The translations under genes and the position numbers were made by a program. From Candidatus Pelagisphaera phototrophica (GTDB taxonomy: Bacteria; Verrucomicrobiota; Verrucomicrobiia; Opitutales; Opitutaceae), in assembly GCF_014529625.1 (NCBI RefSeq), contig NZ_CP076039.1, positions 2,294,001 to 2,358,000 of the forward strand: a stretch of DNA of 64,000 nt. Direction: 5' to 3'. The notes beneath the pieces were generated by a model that was not told where the DNA came from, made no database searches, and saw only the letters and a list, made by a program, of their open reading frames with translations. Positions 35,155-44,168 of the stretch are shown in pieces. The stretch's first letter is position 1. Every line of letters begins with the position of its first letter.

Positions 35155-36900
35155 CTACCTGTCTAAACGTTTTACCTCGACGTAGTAGGCTCCTCGTACG
35201 TTCTTCGTTTGCTCGTCCGTCAACCAAGTTTGAAGAATCGTTGGCCCCTCCTTTAAATCCAATTTAAACTTTGTGTAAGTCTCCTCCGGCTCTATATTGA
35301 TAGATTCTGATGTATCTCCAACTTTAATACGAGCTTCGATAGCACCCATTGGTTTTTCCATATCTCTGGGGTAGCGGGAAATTCGAAATTCGTATCGGCC
35401 TTCTGCGTGAGTATCCAAGGCCCAGAAACCGTTCACGAAAAGAGAGTCGTCTTCGACGAGCGACATTTTCCAGATGACACCTCCGTCGGTGTGATGCCAA
35501 TCGCGGGTGGTAAACCTGGTCGGATTTTCCTCTGGTGCCCCAATAATGAAAGGCGTAAATCTCCCCCCATGATCCGCAACATCTTCGAAGTGTTTCTTGT
35601 AGGCAGCCGAAAGCGACTCTATCACTTTAGGGTTTTGTCGGGCTAGGTCGGCCTTCTGGCTAGGGTCGTCAAGAATGTCATAGAGCTCTCCGTTTACTAG
35701 GCGCCAACGCTCCGTCAGGACCACCCTACCAGGATATTTCTGTTCCGGTTCGACGCTGGGATTCCACATTTCGAGCTGATCCGCTTGCCGATCGACAAAC
35801 AATTTCCGCTCTCTCCAATTACTTGATTTCCCGTGTAAAAGCGACTCAATGCTTCGCCCATCGAAAGCAACATCGCTAGGTTTTTCCAAGCCACACAGAT
35901 CTATTAAAGTGGGGAGCCAATCGAGGTGGGCAGTCAATTCCTCTACGGTCCCTCCAGAATCAAGCGTGCCCGGCCATCGGGCGAAACAAGCCACGCGGTG
36001 CCCTCCTTCATAGGTAGATCCTTTTTTGCCTCTCATGCCCGCATTGTATCCCTCCATCGTTCGAGAGTCGACTCCCCCTCCTGTGCCATTGTCCCCCATA
36101 AAGATTACCACCGTGTTTTCATCGATACCCCACTGGTTCAGGGATTGTAGCAAACGTCCCAGGTTTTCGTCGAAATTCTGAACCATTCCAAAGAATTTCG
36201 AACGTGGATCAGATAAACCTTTCGCAAGGAACGGATCGGAGTAACTTGGATCGACAGTGAGTGGTCCATGCATTGCGTTTAGCGGCAAATAGACGAAAAA
36301 GGGTTGTTCGAAACCAGTCGCCTCACCTTTACGAATAAAGCGCAGTGTTTCGTCGAAGAACACATCCGTGCAATAACCGCGAAACTTCTCAGGTACGCCG
36401 TTACGATAGTAGGTGTCGCTAAAGTAGTCATTCCCCACTGGGTTTCCAATTTCATCGACTCCTCCGGCAAGGTGGTGCACCGTGTCATGGAAACCTCGGT
36501 ACCGAGGCGCATACGGATAAGGATCGCCGAGATGCCATTTCCCAAACATTCCCGTTCGGTAGCCAGATGCCGCAAATACGTCCGCCATCGTCGCCTCCTT
36601 CGCATTGAGTAACTGCCTGCCTTCGGTTACTGCCCAAGCACCTACGCGAACGCTGTATTTACCCGTCATCAGGGCAGCTCGGGTCGGCGTGCAATAAGGA
36701 TCGACATGGTAGTCGTCCAAACTAATTCCCTCATCATGAAGCCTATCGATATTTGGCGTATTCAAATAGGGGTTTCCGTGACAAGACATGTCACCGTACC
36801 CCTGGTCATCGGTCACGATGAGAATGACATTGGGTTGAGACGCGAAGGAGCCAGTGAAACCTAAAACAACGGCAAGAAGGATTTTAAGAAAGGAAAACAT
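35155..36900 (-). CDS. Secreted sulfatase of the ECF-regulated PSD1 cassette
   Basis: The product has 581 residues with a Sec signal peptide (MFSFLKILLAVVLGFTGSFA). The type I sulfatase active-site motif is YCTPTRAALMTGK with C70, the residue to become formylglycine. IVTDDQGYGDMS (28-39) gives the paired Asp metal ligands, and FMGDNGTGGG the later ones. The C-terminal approximately 110 residues form a beta-rich domain (from VIWKMSLVEDD), found in other arylsulfatases of this phylum. It lies downstream of the DUF1501 gene with a 212-base gap that contains palindromes, so it may be transcribed separately. It should act in the periplasm on a sulfated polysaccharide or oligosaccharide. Confidence 0.9.
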   Translation of the reverse strand: MFSFLKILLAVVLGFTGSFASQPNVILIVTDDQGYGDMSCHGNPYLNTPNIDRLHDEGISLDDYHVDPYCTPTRAALMTGKYSVRVGAWAVTEGRQLLNAKEATMADVFAASGYRTGMFGKWHLGDPYPYAPRYRGFHDTVHHLAGGVDEIGNPVGNDYFSDTYYRNGVPEKFRGYCTDVFFDETLRFIRKGEATGFEQPFFVYLPLNAMHGPLTVDPSYSDPFLAKGLSDPRSKFFGMVQNFDENLGRLLQSLNQWGIDENTVVIFMGDNGTGGGVDSRTMEGYNAGMRGKKGSTYEGGHRVACFARWPGTLDSGGTVEELTAHLDWLPTLIDLCGLEKPSDVAFDGRSIESLLHGKSSNWRERKLFVDRQADQLEMWNPSVEPEQKYPGRVVLTERWRLVNGELYDILDDPSQKADLARQNPKVIESLSAAYKKHFEDVADHGGRFTPFIIGAPEENPTRFTTRDWHHTDGGVIWKMSLVEDDSLFVNGFWALDTHAEGRYEFRISRYPRDMEKPMGAIEARIKVGDTSESINIEPEETYTKFKLDLKEGPTILQTWLTDEQTKNVRGAYYVEVKRLDR

Positions 36901-37016
36901 AATCTGCGTTAATGGTGATTAACAGTGACCTCGTGAACGAACTCAAGTCCCGTGATGTGCATGGCGCTGACTTAACTTTAACTTGGGAGCTAAATGCCTA
37001 TTCCACGACGAGTAAT

Positions 37017-37032
37017 CGTCGTAGCTACGACG
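37017..37032. repeat. Perfect 16-base palindrome
   Basis: CGTCGTAGCTACGACG is a perfect palindrome. Immediately upstream, ACGACGA and TCGTCGT form another small stem. A related sequence lies at 33982-34009. It sits between the DUF1501 and sulfatase genes and could be a REP-like element or an operator. Confidence 0.45.
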
Positions 37033-37112
37033 TAAGGCGGAGTATTGCTTCCTTAACCAGTAATATCACCCCCACTGATCAGGGTTTCAACAGATTCTTA
37101 AGAAAAGCTCAA

Positions 37113-38555
37113 CTAGGCAATCAACTCCCTTATGAGCTGACCTCCGAATTGCGACATCTGCTTATAGCGGCCTCCGTGCAGATAAGTCAACTTGTTGTCA
37201 TCGAGTCCGAGTAAGTGCAAGAGTGTTACGTGAAGGTCACGTATTGGATGAACCACATCCACCGCGCTCTTACCCAATTCGTCGGTTGCCCCAACGATTG
37301 TCCCCTTCTTCACCCCGCCTCCAGCGAGCATCATGGTCATCGCCTCCGCATTGTGGTCGCGCCCCAGTGAATAGACTCCTCCTCGCTTATTGTTGTCGGG
37401 GGTTCTTCCGAACTCACCCGTCCAAATGACGAGCGTTTCATCAAGCATACCGCGTTGCTTCAAATCCTTAATCAACGCCGCCATCCCACGATCCACACTT
37501 CGGATACGAGAGGAATGACCCTCTTCTAGGTAATCGTGACTATCCCATCCACCAGTAAAGATTTGCACAAAACGCGTACCCTCTTCAACCAATCGACGCG
37601 CCATCAAACATTGGCGACCGAATACAGCTGTTTCCTTGTCATTCATGCCGTACATCTCTCGAATGTACTCGGGCTCGCTTTTCAAATCGATCACGTCAGG
37701 CACTTCGGTCTGCATACGATAAGCCAACTCGTAGCTTTCCATGCGGGCTGCAAGATCCTTGTGCTCAGGATGCCTATCGGCATGACGTTGATTCAGAAAG
37801 GCTAATTCGTCCAAGGCTCTGCGCTGGTGATCCCGCGTCTTGTTTGGCTGAGACTTCAGGTCCAAGATGGGAGATCCTTCGGGCCGTAGTCGTGTACCTT
37901 GATAATGTGCCGGAAGAAATCCATTGGACCAATTGCCTGCACCACCCTGAGGCATTGCCAACTCTGTCATGACAACGTAACCTGGCAAATTCTGATTCAT
38001 GGAACCGAGTCCGTAGGTCGTCCACGCGCCCAGAGCGGGATCGCTTCCTAAGCGACTCCCTGTATTCATGTGGTAGAGCGCTTCCGGATGATTCACTGAC
38101 TCCGCTTGACATCCGCGATAGTTGCAAAACTCATCGGCCACTTCAGGGTCCGCTATGTATTGCCATTGGTCACACATATCGAGACCAGACTGACCCACTT
38201 TTCGAGATCCAAATGGGCTGCCCACGAAAAATTTGAACGGGTCACCCTCTTTCGCCAAAGTAGATTCCTGCTTGTGCAGCCTCTGGAGTTCCGGCTTTGG
38301 ATCAAACGTATCCATGTGTCCCGGAGCTCCTTCCATGAATAACATAATCACCGACTTCGCCTTAGCGGGGAGCATGGGCTCTTTCGGCCAGAGGGGACCT
38401 TGCTCTGTGGCTGATGCCTTCAACAAGGAAGAAGGATAATCCTTGGCCAACATGCTTGTCATGGCAAGCGATCCGAGCGATGCAGTGAGACCGCAAAGAA
38501 AGTCACGACGGGTGGTCGGCGTAGACAAAGGACGAGAACAGATGGGTGATTTCAT
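37113..38555 (-). CDS. Tat-exported DUF1501 protein, partner of the second PSD1
   Basis: The product has 480 residues. The Tat signal is TTRRDFLCGLTAS (14-26) with a following hydrophobic stretch. DUF1501 blocks seen are LFMEGAPGHMDTFDPKPEL, VIWTGEFGRTPDNNK and LGRDHNAEAMTMMLAGGG. It lies 107 bases after PSD1 on the same strand. The fold is alkaline-phosphatase-like, but activity has not been established for the family. Compared with the first DUF1501 it has an insertion after GEFGRTP (DNNKRGGVYS), typical of one of the two main subtypes. Confidence 0.9.
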   Translation of the reverse strand: MKSPICSRPLSTPTTRRDFLCGLTASLGSLAMTSMLAKDYPSSLLKASATEQGPLWPKEPMLPAKAKSVIMLFMEGAPGHMDTFDPKPELQRLHKQESTLAKEGDPFKFFVGSPFGSRKVGQSGLDMCDQWQYIADPEVADEFCNYRGCQAESVNHPEALYHMNTGSRLGSDPALGAWTTYGLGSMNQNLPGYVVMTELAMPQGGAGNWSNGFLPAHYQGTRLRPEGSPILDLKSQPNKTRDHQRRALDELAFLNQRHADRHPEHKDLAARMESYELAYRMQTEVPDVIDLKSEPEYIREMYGMNDKETAVFGRQCLMARRLVEEGTRFVQIFTGGWDSHDYLEEGHSSRIRSVDRGMAALIKDLKQRGMLDETLVIWTGEFGRTPDNNKRGGVYSLGRDHNAEAMTMMLAGGGVKKGTIVGATDELGKSAVDVVHPIRDLHVTLLHLLGLDDNKLTYLHGGRYKQMSQFGGQLIRELIA

Positions 38556-38662
38556 GATATTAAATTTCTCTGAGATATCTTTTCCCTAGAATTTGTAAGA
38601 ACGCACACGAACCTATTGGAGAGCTGATTTTGATGGGAATGATGTTATTTGTAAGGACCGTC

Positions 38663-41635
38663 TTAGTACACGTGGACAAACTCGTTGGTGTTAAAGAGGA
38701 CAAGGCAAAGGTCGGCTATAGCACGGGTACCCGCATCTACATCGGTTGCTTTTTTATCGGGTACATAGTTTTCGAAAGCGGGGAGTATTTCTTCATATTC
38801 GAAAGGCTTTCCGGAAAACTCCTCTACCAGTGAACGGGTGATCTTGGTCGGATAGGTTACCGGAACGGGCTCATGTTCCTTGTGGTAGTCTCTCATATTC
38901 TCCACGTAGTCCAGCATGCGCATTTGCTCCTGCTTTGTTGGGCTTCTAGAGAGTGCTAACTCAAAGGCCCTTCTCACTCGCTTGGAAAAACTTTTCTCTT
39001 CCCGAATCAGTCGATCCGCGAAAGCGATTGACCGATCTGTAACCACGTCGCTGTTTAATAGGGTGAAGGCTTGCGGCGATACCGAGGCATCATCACGAAT
39101 TTCACACGAATCATTTGGATTGGGCTGATTAAATATTTCCAGGAAGGGATCGGCCTGCCCCCGTACTCGATAAGCGTAAACGCTCCGACGATTTCTTTGC
39201 TCCGGTTCAGGGAACGGCTGATGAGCCGGAGCGATGGAAAATTGGATCATTCGCGGTTGCAGCGCGACCTCCATATTGATTTCAGGCATTACCGGAAGAC
39301 CTCCCACCTCGGTATTCAACTCCCCCGTAATTTTCAGCATCCCATCCCGAATCTCTTCCGCAGTTAGGCGGCGGGGAGGATAGGATGCTAGCAGGTCGTT
39401 GCTAGGGTCGTCCGTTTCTAGCTCTCCCCGTGCTGGGTGGATAGTTGATTGTTTGTATGTGTCCGACAGCATGATGAGCTTATGCATCCGCTTGATTTTC
39501 CAGCCCCCATCAACGAATTCAGCGGCCAGCCAATCAATGAGATCAGGATGCGTTGGTTTTTCGCCCTTCGTTCCAAAGTTGTTTGGGTTTGCTGCTAATG
39601 GCTTCCCGAAGTGATGCTGCCAAATGCGATTCACGAAGGAACGGCTAGTTAGTGGGTTGCGTGCATCGGCAATCCATCGAGCAACTGCTAGACGCCTGCC
39701 ATCAAGATCCTCCGGAATGACATAGGGATCATCGCTTGCGGGGTCCACAGGAACACCGAGAGCACTCAGAACTCCGGGTGAGACTCTTTCTCCGGGAGCT
39801 TTCAAGGACCCCCCTATCAAAATAAAGCTCTCGGTCGTTTCCTTCTCGTCGATCTTGTCGGTGACGCGGAGCTTGCGCGCATTAACTGACTTAGGTAAGT
39901 GACTATTAAATACGCTTTGAACCATGGGCTGATAACGCTCTTTGCGTCGCTCCCAAATCCAGTCGTCTTGTTCACGAACCTTCAGCCGACCTTCATCGAT
40001 GTAGTCTAATCCGATATCGCGGGGAGGTTTAACATCGTCATCAAGTCCTTTCCTTGAAGCATGATCGACATACTCCAGACCTCTTTCCGTAAACCAGGCC
40101 TTGGCGGCCGCTTCACGTTTTTCATGCAGAGCCTCTTTTTTCTCAGCCGCAAACGCGTGCAACTTCTCAACCATTGCCTTTCCCTCTTCGAAGCCGTTGA
40201 GGTTTTCTTTTGGATGGAAAGCAGCGGGTCTTTCTGCAAGTTGGGTAGCTGAAAAGGCTGAATACAATCTATAGTAGTCCTTGGTGGGCAGAGGGTCAAA
40301 CTTGTGGTCATGGCACTTAAGGCAACGCATGGTGGTTGAAAGAAAAGTCTGGCCCACCGAGTTAACGATATCGTCAATGTAGATTTGACGGGCCTCAGGC
40401 TTCGCGACCATAGCCGAATCCCAAGGTCCCATTCGCAGGAAGCTTGAGGCCACCATCCATTCGGTTTCCTGAGGGGTGTAAGCCCCGGTCCCATGAATTT
40501 TACTTATGGCTTCTTCGTCGCCATCTAGGCGGTCCTCGACCGAATTCGCGACCAATTCGTCCCCCGCCACTTGCTCGATGACGAATTCATTGTATGGCTT
40601 GTCTTCGTTAAATGAACGGATCACGTAGTCACGATACCGCCACGCATTAGAGCGCTCATAGTCGTTGGACATTCCTCCCGTATCGGAATAACGAGCCACA
40701 TCAAGCCAATGCTGGCCCCAACGCTCCCCATAGTGATCGCTCTCCAATAAACGGTCTACGAGCTCGGTCCATGCATGGTCCGGGTTTTGCTTGAATGCTC
40801 TCTTAAAATCTACGACTTCTTCCGGACTTGGCGGAAGGCCGGTTACATCAAAAGACGCTCGACGTATCAAAGTTATGGGGTCCGCCTGAGGCGCGGGTTC
40901 ATATCCTGCTTCTTGCAGCTTCGCTACGACAAACGAATCGATCGGGTTTCCCGTTCTCGTCGGTACTTCAGGTACCGCGGGTTTACGAATCGGCATAAAA
41001 GCCCACATGTCCTCAGGCCTGTACCGGCGGTATGTCCACTCGTCCGCCAAACCGCCAGAATGTTCAATCAGAATCCCTTCCTCATTTTCTTTGACGTTAC
41101 GTTCCGCTAATCGAATTTCGTTTTGCCGCTCCTCATCCGGCCAGGGCGCGCCCGCATTGATCCATTTTTCTAGATCCGCTATTTGTACTTCAGAAAGCCG
41201 ATCATTCTCCTTTGGCGGCATTTCGAAATCCGGATCCTTCCAACGGACCGCTTCCATTACGAAGCTATATTCCGCATCACCGGGAATTAGCACGTCGTCG
41301 AAAAACTCTCCACCTTTGAGAAAATCCTCCAACGTCGTCAGCTTGAATCCTCCCTTCACTTCCTTGCCCAGTCCACCGTGGCAACTGAAACACTTTTCGG
41401 AGAGCATGGGTTTCACCTTCAAGGTAAACAGACGCTCCATTTCCAATTCGTCATCGACTGCAGACACTGTGGATAAACTGGCCGTAGCAGACGCTACCAA
41501 AAGTACCAGTGAAGCTTTGAAATATTGGTATAGGGCCTTCCCTTCCGAAATGCCGAAGCAATCAAATCTAATATTACGACGCGCCATAGCACCAGCCCTA
41601 CTTTGGACATTTCCAATTTCCTTTTTGGAATACAT
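38663..41635 (-). CDS. PSD1-type protein (PSCyt1, DUF1549, DUF1553), second copy
   Basis: The product has 990 residues. A basic N-terminus and one hydrophobic segment (about 40-60) precede PSCyt1 with CFSCH (82-86). DUF1549 follows (starting PIDSFVVAKLQEAGYEPAP) and includes CLKCHDHKFDPLPTKDYYRLY, the second haem-like motif, and then DUF1553 (from DGRRLAVARWIADARNPLTS to the end EFVHVY). Unlike the first PSD1, the space between DUF1549 and DUF1553 has no large beta-rich insertion but only a Lys/Glu-rich helical linker. It starts six bases after the FecR-LamG stop, so it is translated as part of the sigma-factor operon. Confidence 0.9.
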   Translation of the reverse strand: MYSKKEIGNVQSRAGAMARRNIRFDCFGISEGKALYQYFKASLVLLVASATASLSTVSAVDDELEMERLFTLKVKPMLSEKCFSCHGGLGKEVKGGFKLTTLEDFLKGGEFFDDVLIPGDAEYSFVMEAVRWKDPDFEMPPKENDRLSEVQIADLEKWINAGAPWPDEERQNEIRLAERNVKENEEGILIEHSGGLADEWTYRRYRPEDMWAFMPIRKPAVPEVPTRTGNPIDSFVVAKLQEAGYEPAPQADPITLIRRASFDVTGLPPSPEEVVDFKRAFKQNPDHAWTELVDRLLESDHYGERWGQHWLDVARYSDTGGMSNDYERSNAWRYRDYVIRSFNEDKPYNEFVIEQVAGDELVANSVEDRLDGDEEAISKIHGTGAYTPQETEWMVASSFLRMGPWDSAMVAKPEARQIYIDDIVNSVGQTFLSTTMRCLKCHDHKFDPLPTKDYYRLYSAFSATQLAERPAAFHPKENLNGFEEGKAMVEKLHAFAAEKKEALHEKREAAAKAWFTERGLEYVDHASRKGLDDDVKPPRDIGLDYIDEGRLKVREQDDWIWERRKERYQPMVQSVFNSHLPKSVNARKLRVTDKIDEKETTESFILIGGSLKAPGERVSPGVLSALGVPVDPASDDPYVIPEDLDGRRLAVARWIADARNPLTSRSFVNRIWQHHFGKPLAANPNNFGTKGEKPTHPDLIDWLAAEFVDGGWKIKRMHKLIMLSDTYKQSTIHPARGELETDDPSNDLLASYPPRRLTAEEIRDGMLKITGELNTEVGGLPVMPEINMEVALQPRMIQFSIAPAHQPFPEPEQRNRRSVYAYRVRGQADPFLEIFNQPNPNDSCEIRDDASVSPQAFTLLNSDVVTDRSIAFADRLIREEKSFSKRVRRAFELALSRSPTKQEQMRMLDYVENMRDYHKEHEPVPVTYPTKITRSLVEEFSGKPFEYEEILPAFENYVPDKKATDVDAGTRAIADLCLVLFNTNEFVHVY

Positions 41636-41641
41636 TTCTAA

Positions 41642-43219
41642 TTAAGGTCTTCCTTTTTCGTAAAGTTCTGCGATTTCGCTGGTGGACAATGAGCCGCTAA
41701 AAATAGCAAATTCATCGATCGCTCCGTTCAAATTACGGAGAGCGAAATTAGGATCACCCCTCGTGGGCTCGTTCCAATTTCCAATAGATGCCGCTCCAAT
41801 TCGAACCGTATCCACGATGTACTCGTCTGAAATTCGATCCTGACTGATCGCTTCTCCATTGACGAAGTGAGTCGTGGTCTGCTCATCTACGTTGTAAACA
41901 GTCGCAATTTGTAACCACTTTCCACTTTGAGAAGGATCCCACATCGGAGGGGAATAAGCGATGTGCTTGTCTTTTCCAGATCTTGGTACAGCATCTCTCC
42001 GTTTTACGGAAAAGAAGAGCCTTCCATCGCTCATGATCTGCCAATGCGGTTCGTTCAGCTCATGGCCATCCGTCAGAAAAAGGGAATTGTACATTCGATC
42101 CAAACTGTCGATACGAGCCCAGCAATAAAAGGTTACCGATCGATGCTCTCCAGGAATCGACACACGAACACGACTCCCTGCGGGACTGAAGTTTAAAGCA
42201 CTCCCCGACTGGCCCCAACGATCCGCATCGTGGCGAGCGCTCACCACCGTGCCATTCAAACCAGATTGGGACGAGTCCAACAACTGACGTCCCCACTCAT
42301 TCGACTGGTTCATGGGGTAGTAGGCGATCATTCGTGGGTCATTGCCCAACACCGCCGCGCTGTCTGACCATGCCTGGCGGCGCTGCAGTCTTTGACTGAC
42401 AAATCTCCGCTCGAAGTCGGCTAGCCCAGGAAACTGGCTAGGTTCGAATGCCACTGACTCTGGATTCCCGGTTGTAGTCCAACGGAGAGACTGTCCATCG
42501 GACAGGTGCTGCTTCTGCTTGGCATTGGGATGCCACTCGATTTCCCCATCGAGGACATGCATATCCGCATGCTCAGGGGTGACGTTCAAAGCAAATTCCG
42601 TTCCCAGATCAACAACATCGCCAGAGTTGGTCAACACTCGGAATCCATGAGCAGCGGTAGGAACCAGCGCCCGTATTTTTCCGTGCAATACAGACATCTC
42701 CATGGGGGAGTTTATTTCAAACTCCGCTTTTCCCTCTATAATAATCGTGACGCCACTGAAAAGTTCGAGTCGGGCAAGACCGGATTCCATTTGCAAGGGG
42801 CCTTGCGGGACCAAGTCTCCTCTATCTAGGTTCGGCTGGTTTACCCAAACGGCTTCCGAGTGTTCCGCTAAAACAGCGTAGCCCGTTGCGATGGGCTCTG
42901 CTGCAACTTTGTCTTTTGTTCTGTCTTCGAGGCTATTTTTTAATCCATAGGCACCTAGAAATACAACTACGAGAACTGCAGCGATAGCCGCCAAAATGCT
43001 GAACTTTCCCGACCAAATGGATACGGTTTTATCACTTTCTTCCTCAGGTAAAAGACTAGATTCCAATCTGAGCGAGTCGGTCAATTTCAGTCTGGAGTAG
43101 TAAGCTTGGCGAGCTTCCGAGCTCACCCGCAACTCCGCTTCCAATTTGAAAAAATCCGCTTCTGAGATGGATCCCTCGATGAGATCGTCGATTAGTGGAT
43201 CGCGTTCGTTCAAGGTCAT
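41642..43219 (-). CDS. FecR-type anti-sigma protein with C-terminal LamG (concanavalin-like) domain
   Basis: The product has 525 residues from ATG 43217-43219, which overlaps the sigma-factor stop as ATGA. The cytoplasmic N-terminus (1-72) is acidic and helical and should bind the sigma factor. One membrane segment lies at about 73-94. A periplasmic FecR domain follows (about 140-250; block VVDLGTEFALNVTPEHADMHVL), and then a LamG/concanavalin-like jelly roll (about 310-525; RSVTFYCWARIDSLD, LNGAIDEFAIFSGSLS). This design suggests that binding of a carbohydrate or other ligand by the LamG domain is passed across the inner membrane to release the ECF sigma. That signal path is inference; the domain order is seen directly. 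Confidence 0.87.
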   Translation of the reverse strand: MTLNERDPLIDDLIEGSISEADFFKLEAELRVSSEARQAYYSRLKLTDSLRLESSLLPEEESDKTVSIWSGKFSILAAIAAVLVVVFLGAYGLKNSLEDRTKDKVAAEPIATGYAVLAEHSEAVWVNQPNLDRGDLVPQGPLQMESGLARLELFSGVTIIIEGKAEFEINSPMEMSVLHGKIRALVPTAAHGFRVLTNSGDVVDLGTEFALNVTPEHADMHVLDGEIEWHPNAKQKQHLSDGQSLRWTTTGNPESVAFEPSQFPGLADFERRFVSQRLQRRQAWSDSAAVLGNDPRMIAYYPMNQSNEWGRQLLDSSQSGLNGTVVSARHDADRWGQSGSALNFSPAGSRVRVSIPGEHRSVTFYCWARIDSLDRMYNSLFLTDGHELNEPHWQIMSDGRLFFSVKRRDAVPRSGKDKHIAYSPPMWDPSQSGKWLQIATVYNVDEQTTTHFVNGEAISQDRISDEYIVDTVRIGAASIGNWNEPTRGDPNFALRNLNGAIDEFAIFSGSLSTSEIAELYEKGRP

Positions 43220-43752
43220 GCTTGAGCCTCCTTTGCCAAAGCGATGCGTTTCTCGACGCACAAAAGTAAGCGATTGCGAATACGATGTAGCGTTACCTTC
43301 AACCCGCCAATACTGCGGCCCATTCTAGCCGCGTATTGCTTCAGCGGCGTCTTCTTGAAGTACCGATGATGGATCAGGTCGCGATCAGCTGGCTTGAGCT
43401 TTTGGAGACAAGCCTGCAAGGCAATATGATGCTCGGACAAATCGTCAAGGTGGTCGGTCATTTCCTCCGCTATGATTTCCTCTAGCTCTCCGCAGAAAAC
43501 CAGGCGAGCGTTCTTGGCTTGCTTGAACCGGTATTTGCGAACCTGGAAGCGAGCAATGCTGAAAGCCCACGCCTTGAAGTTGGTTCCGATCTCAAAATCG
43601 CTCCGTTTCTCCCAGATAATCGTGTTCGTTTCCTGAGCGACATCATCGCAATGCGGATCCCCCGGCATCAAAGATTCCACATACAATCGCAGTGCTGACT
43701 GGTTTTGAGTTAGCAGGGAAACGATTGCGGCATTCTGTTTTTGAGCGTCCAT
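43216..43752 (-). CDS. ECF RNA polymerase sigma factor (Rhodopirellula/Verrucomicrobium-type)
   Basis: The product has 178 residues. Sigma region 2 contains DDVAQETNTIIWEKRSDFE and GTNFKAWAFSIARFQVRKY. Region 4 contains LQKLKPADRDLIHHRY and the helix-turn-helix KQYAARMGRSIGGLKVTLHRIR. It ends overlapping the FecR-LamG start (ATGA), a standard sigma/anti-sigma arrangement. It is the first gene of the minus-strand run to the sulfatase, so it probably activates its own operon and perhaps other genes. About 100 bases upstream is a sulfatase relic, so the promoter must lie in 43753-43856. Confidence 0.92.
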   Translation of the reverse strand: MDAQKQNAAIVSLLTQNQSALRLYVESLMPGDPHCDDVAQETNTIIWEKRSDFEIGTNFKAWAFSIARFQVRKYRFKQAKNARLVFCGELEEIIAEEMTDHLDDLSEHHIALQACLQKLKPADRDLIHHRYFKKTPLKQYAARMGRSIGGLKVTLHRIRNRLLLCVEKRIALAKEAQA

Positions 43753-43856
43753 CGGGCTATCTGGAGGCTAATCCATCTTTTCCCCAAAAGGTTAACACAA
43801 ATCGGGGAAATTGCTAAAGATTTATCAAGTTTATTGATGCCCGAAACTCCAAATGT

Positions 43857-44090
43857 TCATTGAACTGGCCAATTCTTTCCCACTTTCTTACGCAAACTTT
43901 CAATGACTTCTGAGTGGTCCTTCGAGAGGGCTAAGGTGCTTAATACCTTGGGATCTAAGCGTTGGTCGTAGAGTTCGATGCCTATATCACCCTGCTCGCC
44001 CCATTCCACGTAGCACCAGCGATCCGTACGGATGCTGTATCCGGGGACGTCCACGAAAAAGGTCTAGATGTACGCAGGTCTATTTTTTAG
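43857..44090 (-). pseudogene. C-terminal relic of a sulfatase gene
   Basis: The open part encodes about 66 residues beginning at DVPGYSIRTDRWCYVEWGE and continuing ELYDQRLDPKVLSTLAL, which is the family end of iduronate-2-sulfatase-like enzymes (GYSxRTDxxRYxEW, ELYDxxxDP). Upstream in frame, TAG at 44064-44066 follows RPAYI. The usual residue there could be Gln (CAG to TAG). No catalytic part remains. It lies just upstream of the ECF sigma gene on the same strand, which suggests that the cassette once had another sulfatase. Confidence 0.65.
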
Positions 44091-44168
44091 ATTTCGCCCA
44101 TTACCCTACCATTCGTCCTTTTGACGGAGTAGAGTTAAAAATCCGTAGTCGACCCATCTCGAACGAAT

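Noticed and set aside
5662-44090. Stop-codon reassignment in this genome
   Set aside because: All three stop codons also end intact genes at their expected places, and TAA, TAG and TGA all appear as internal stops, so no single reassignment fits.
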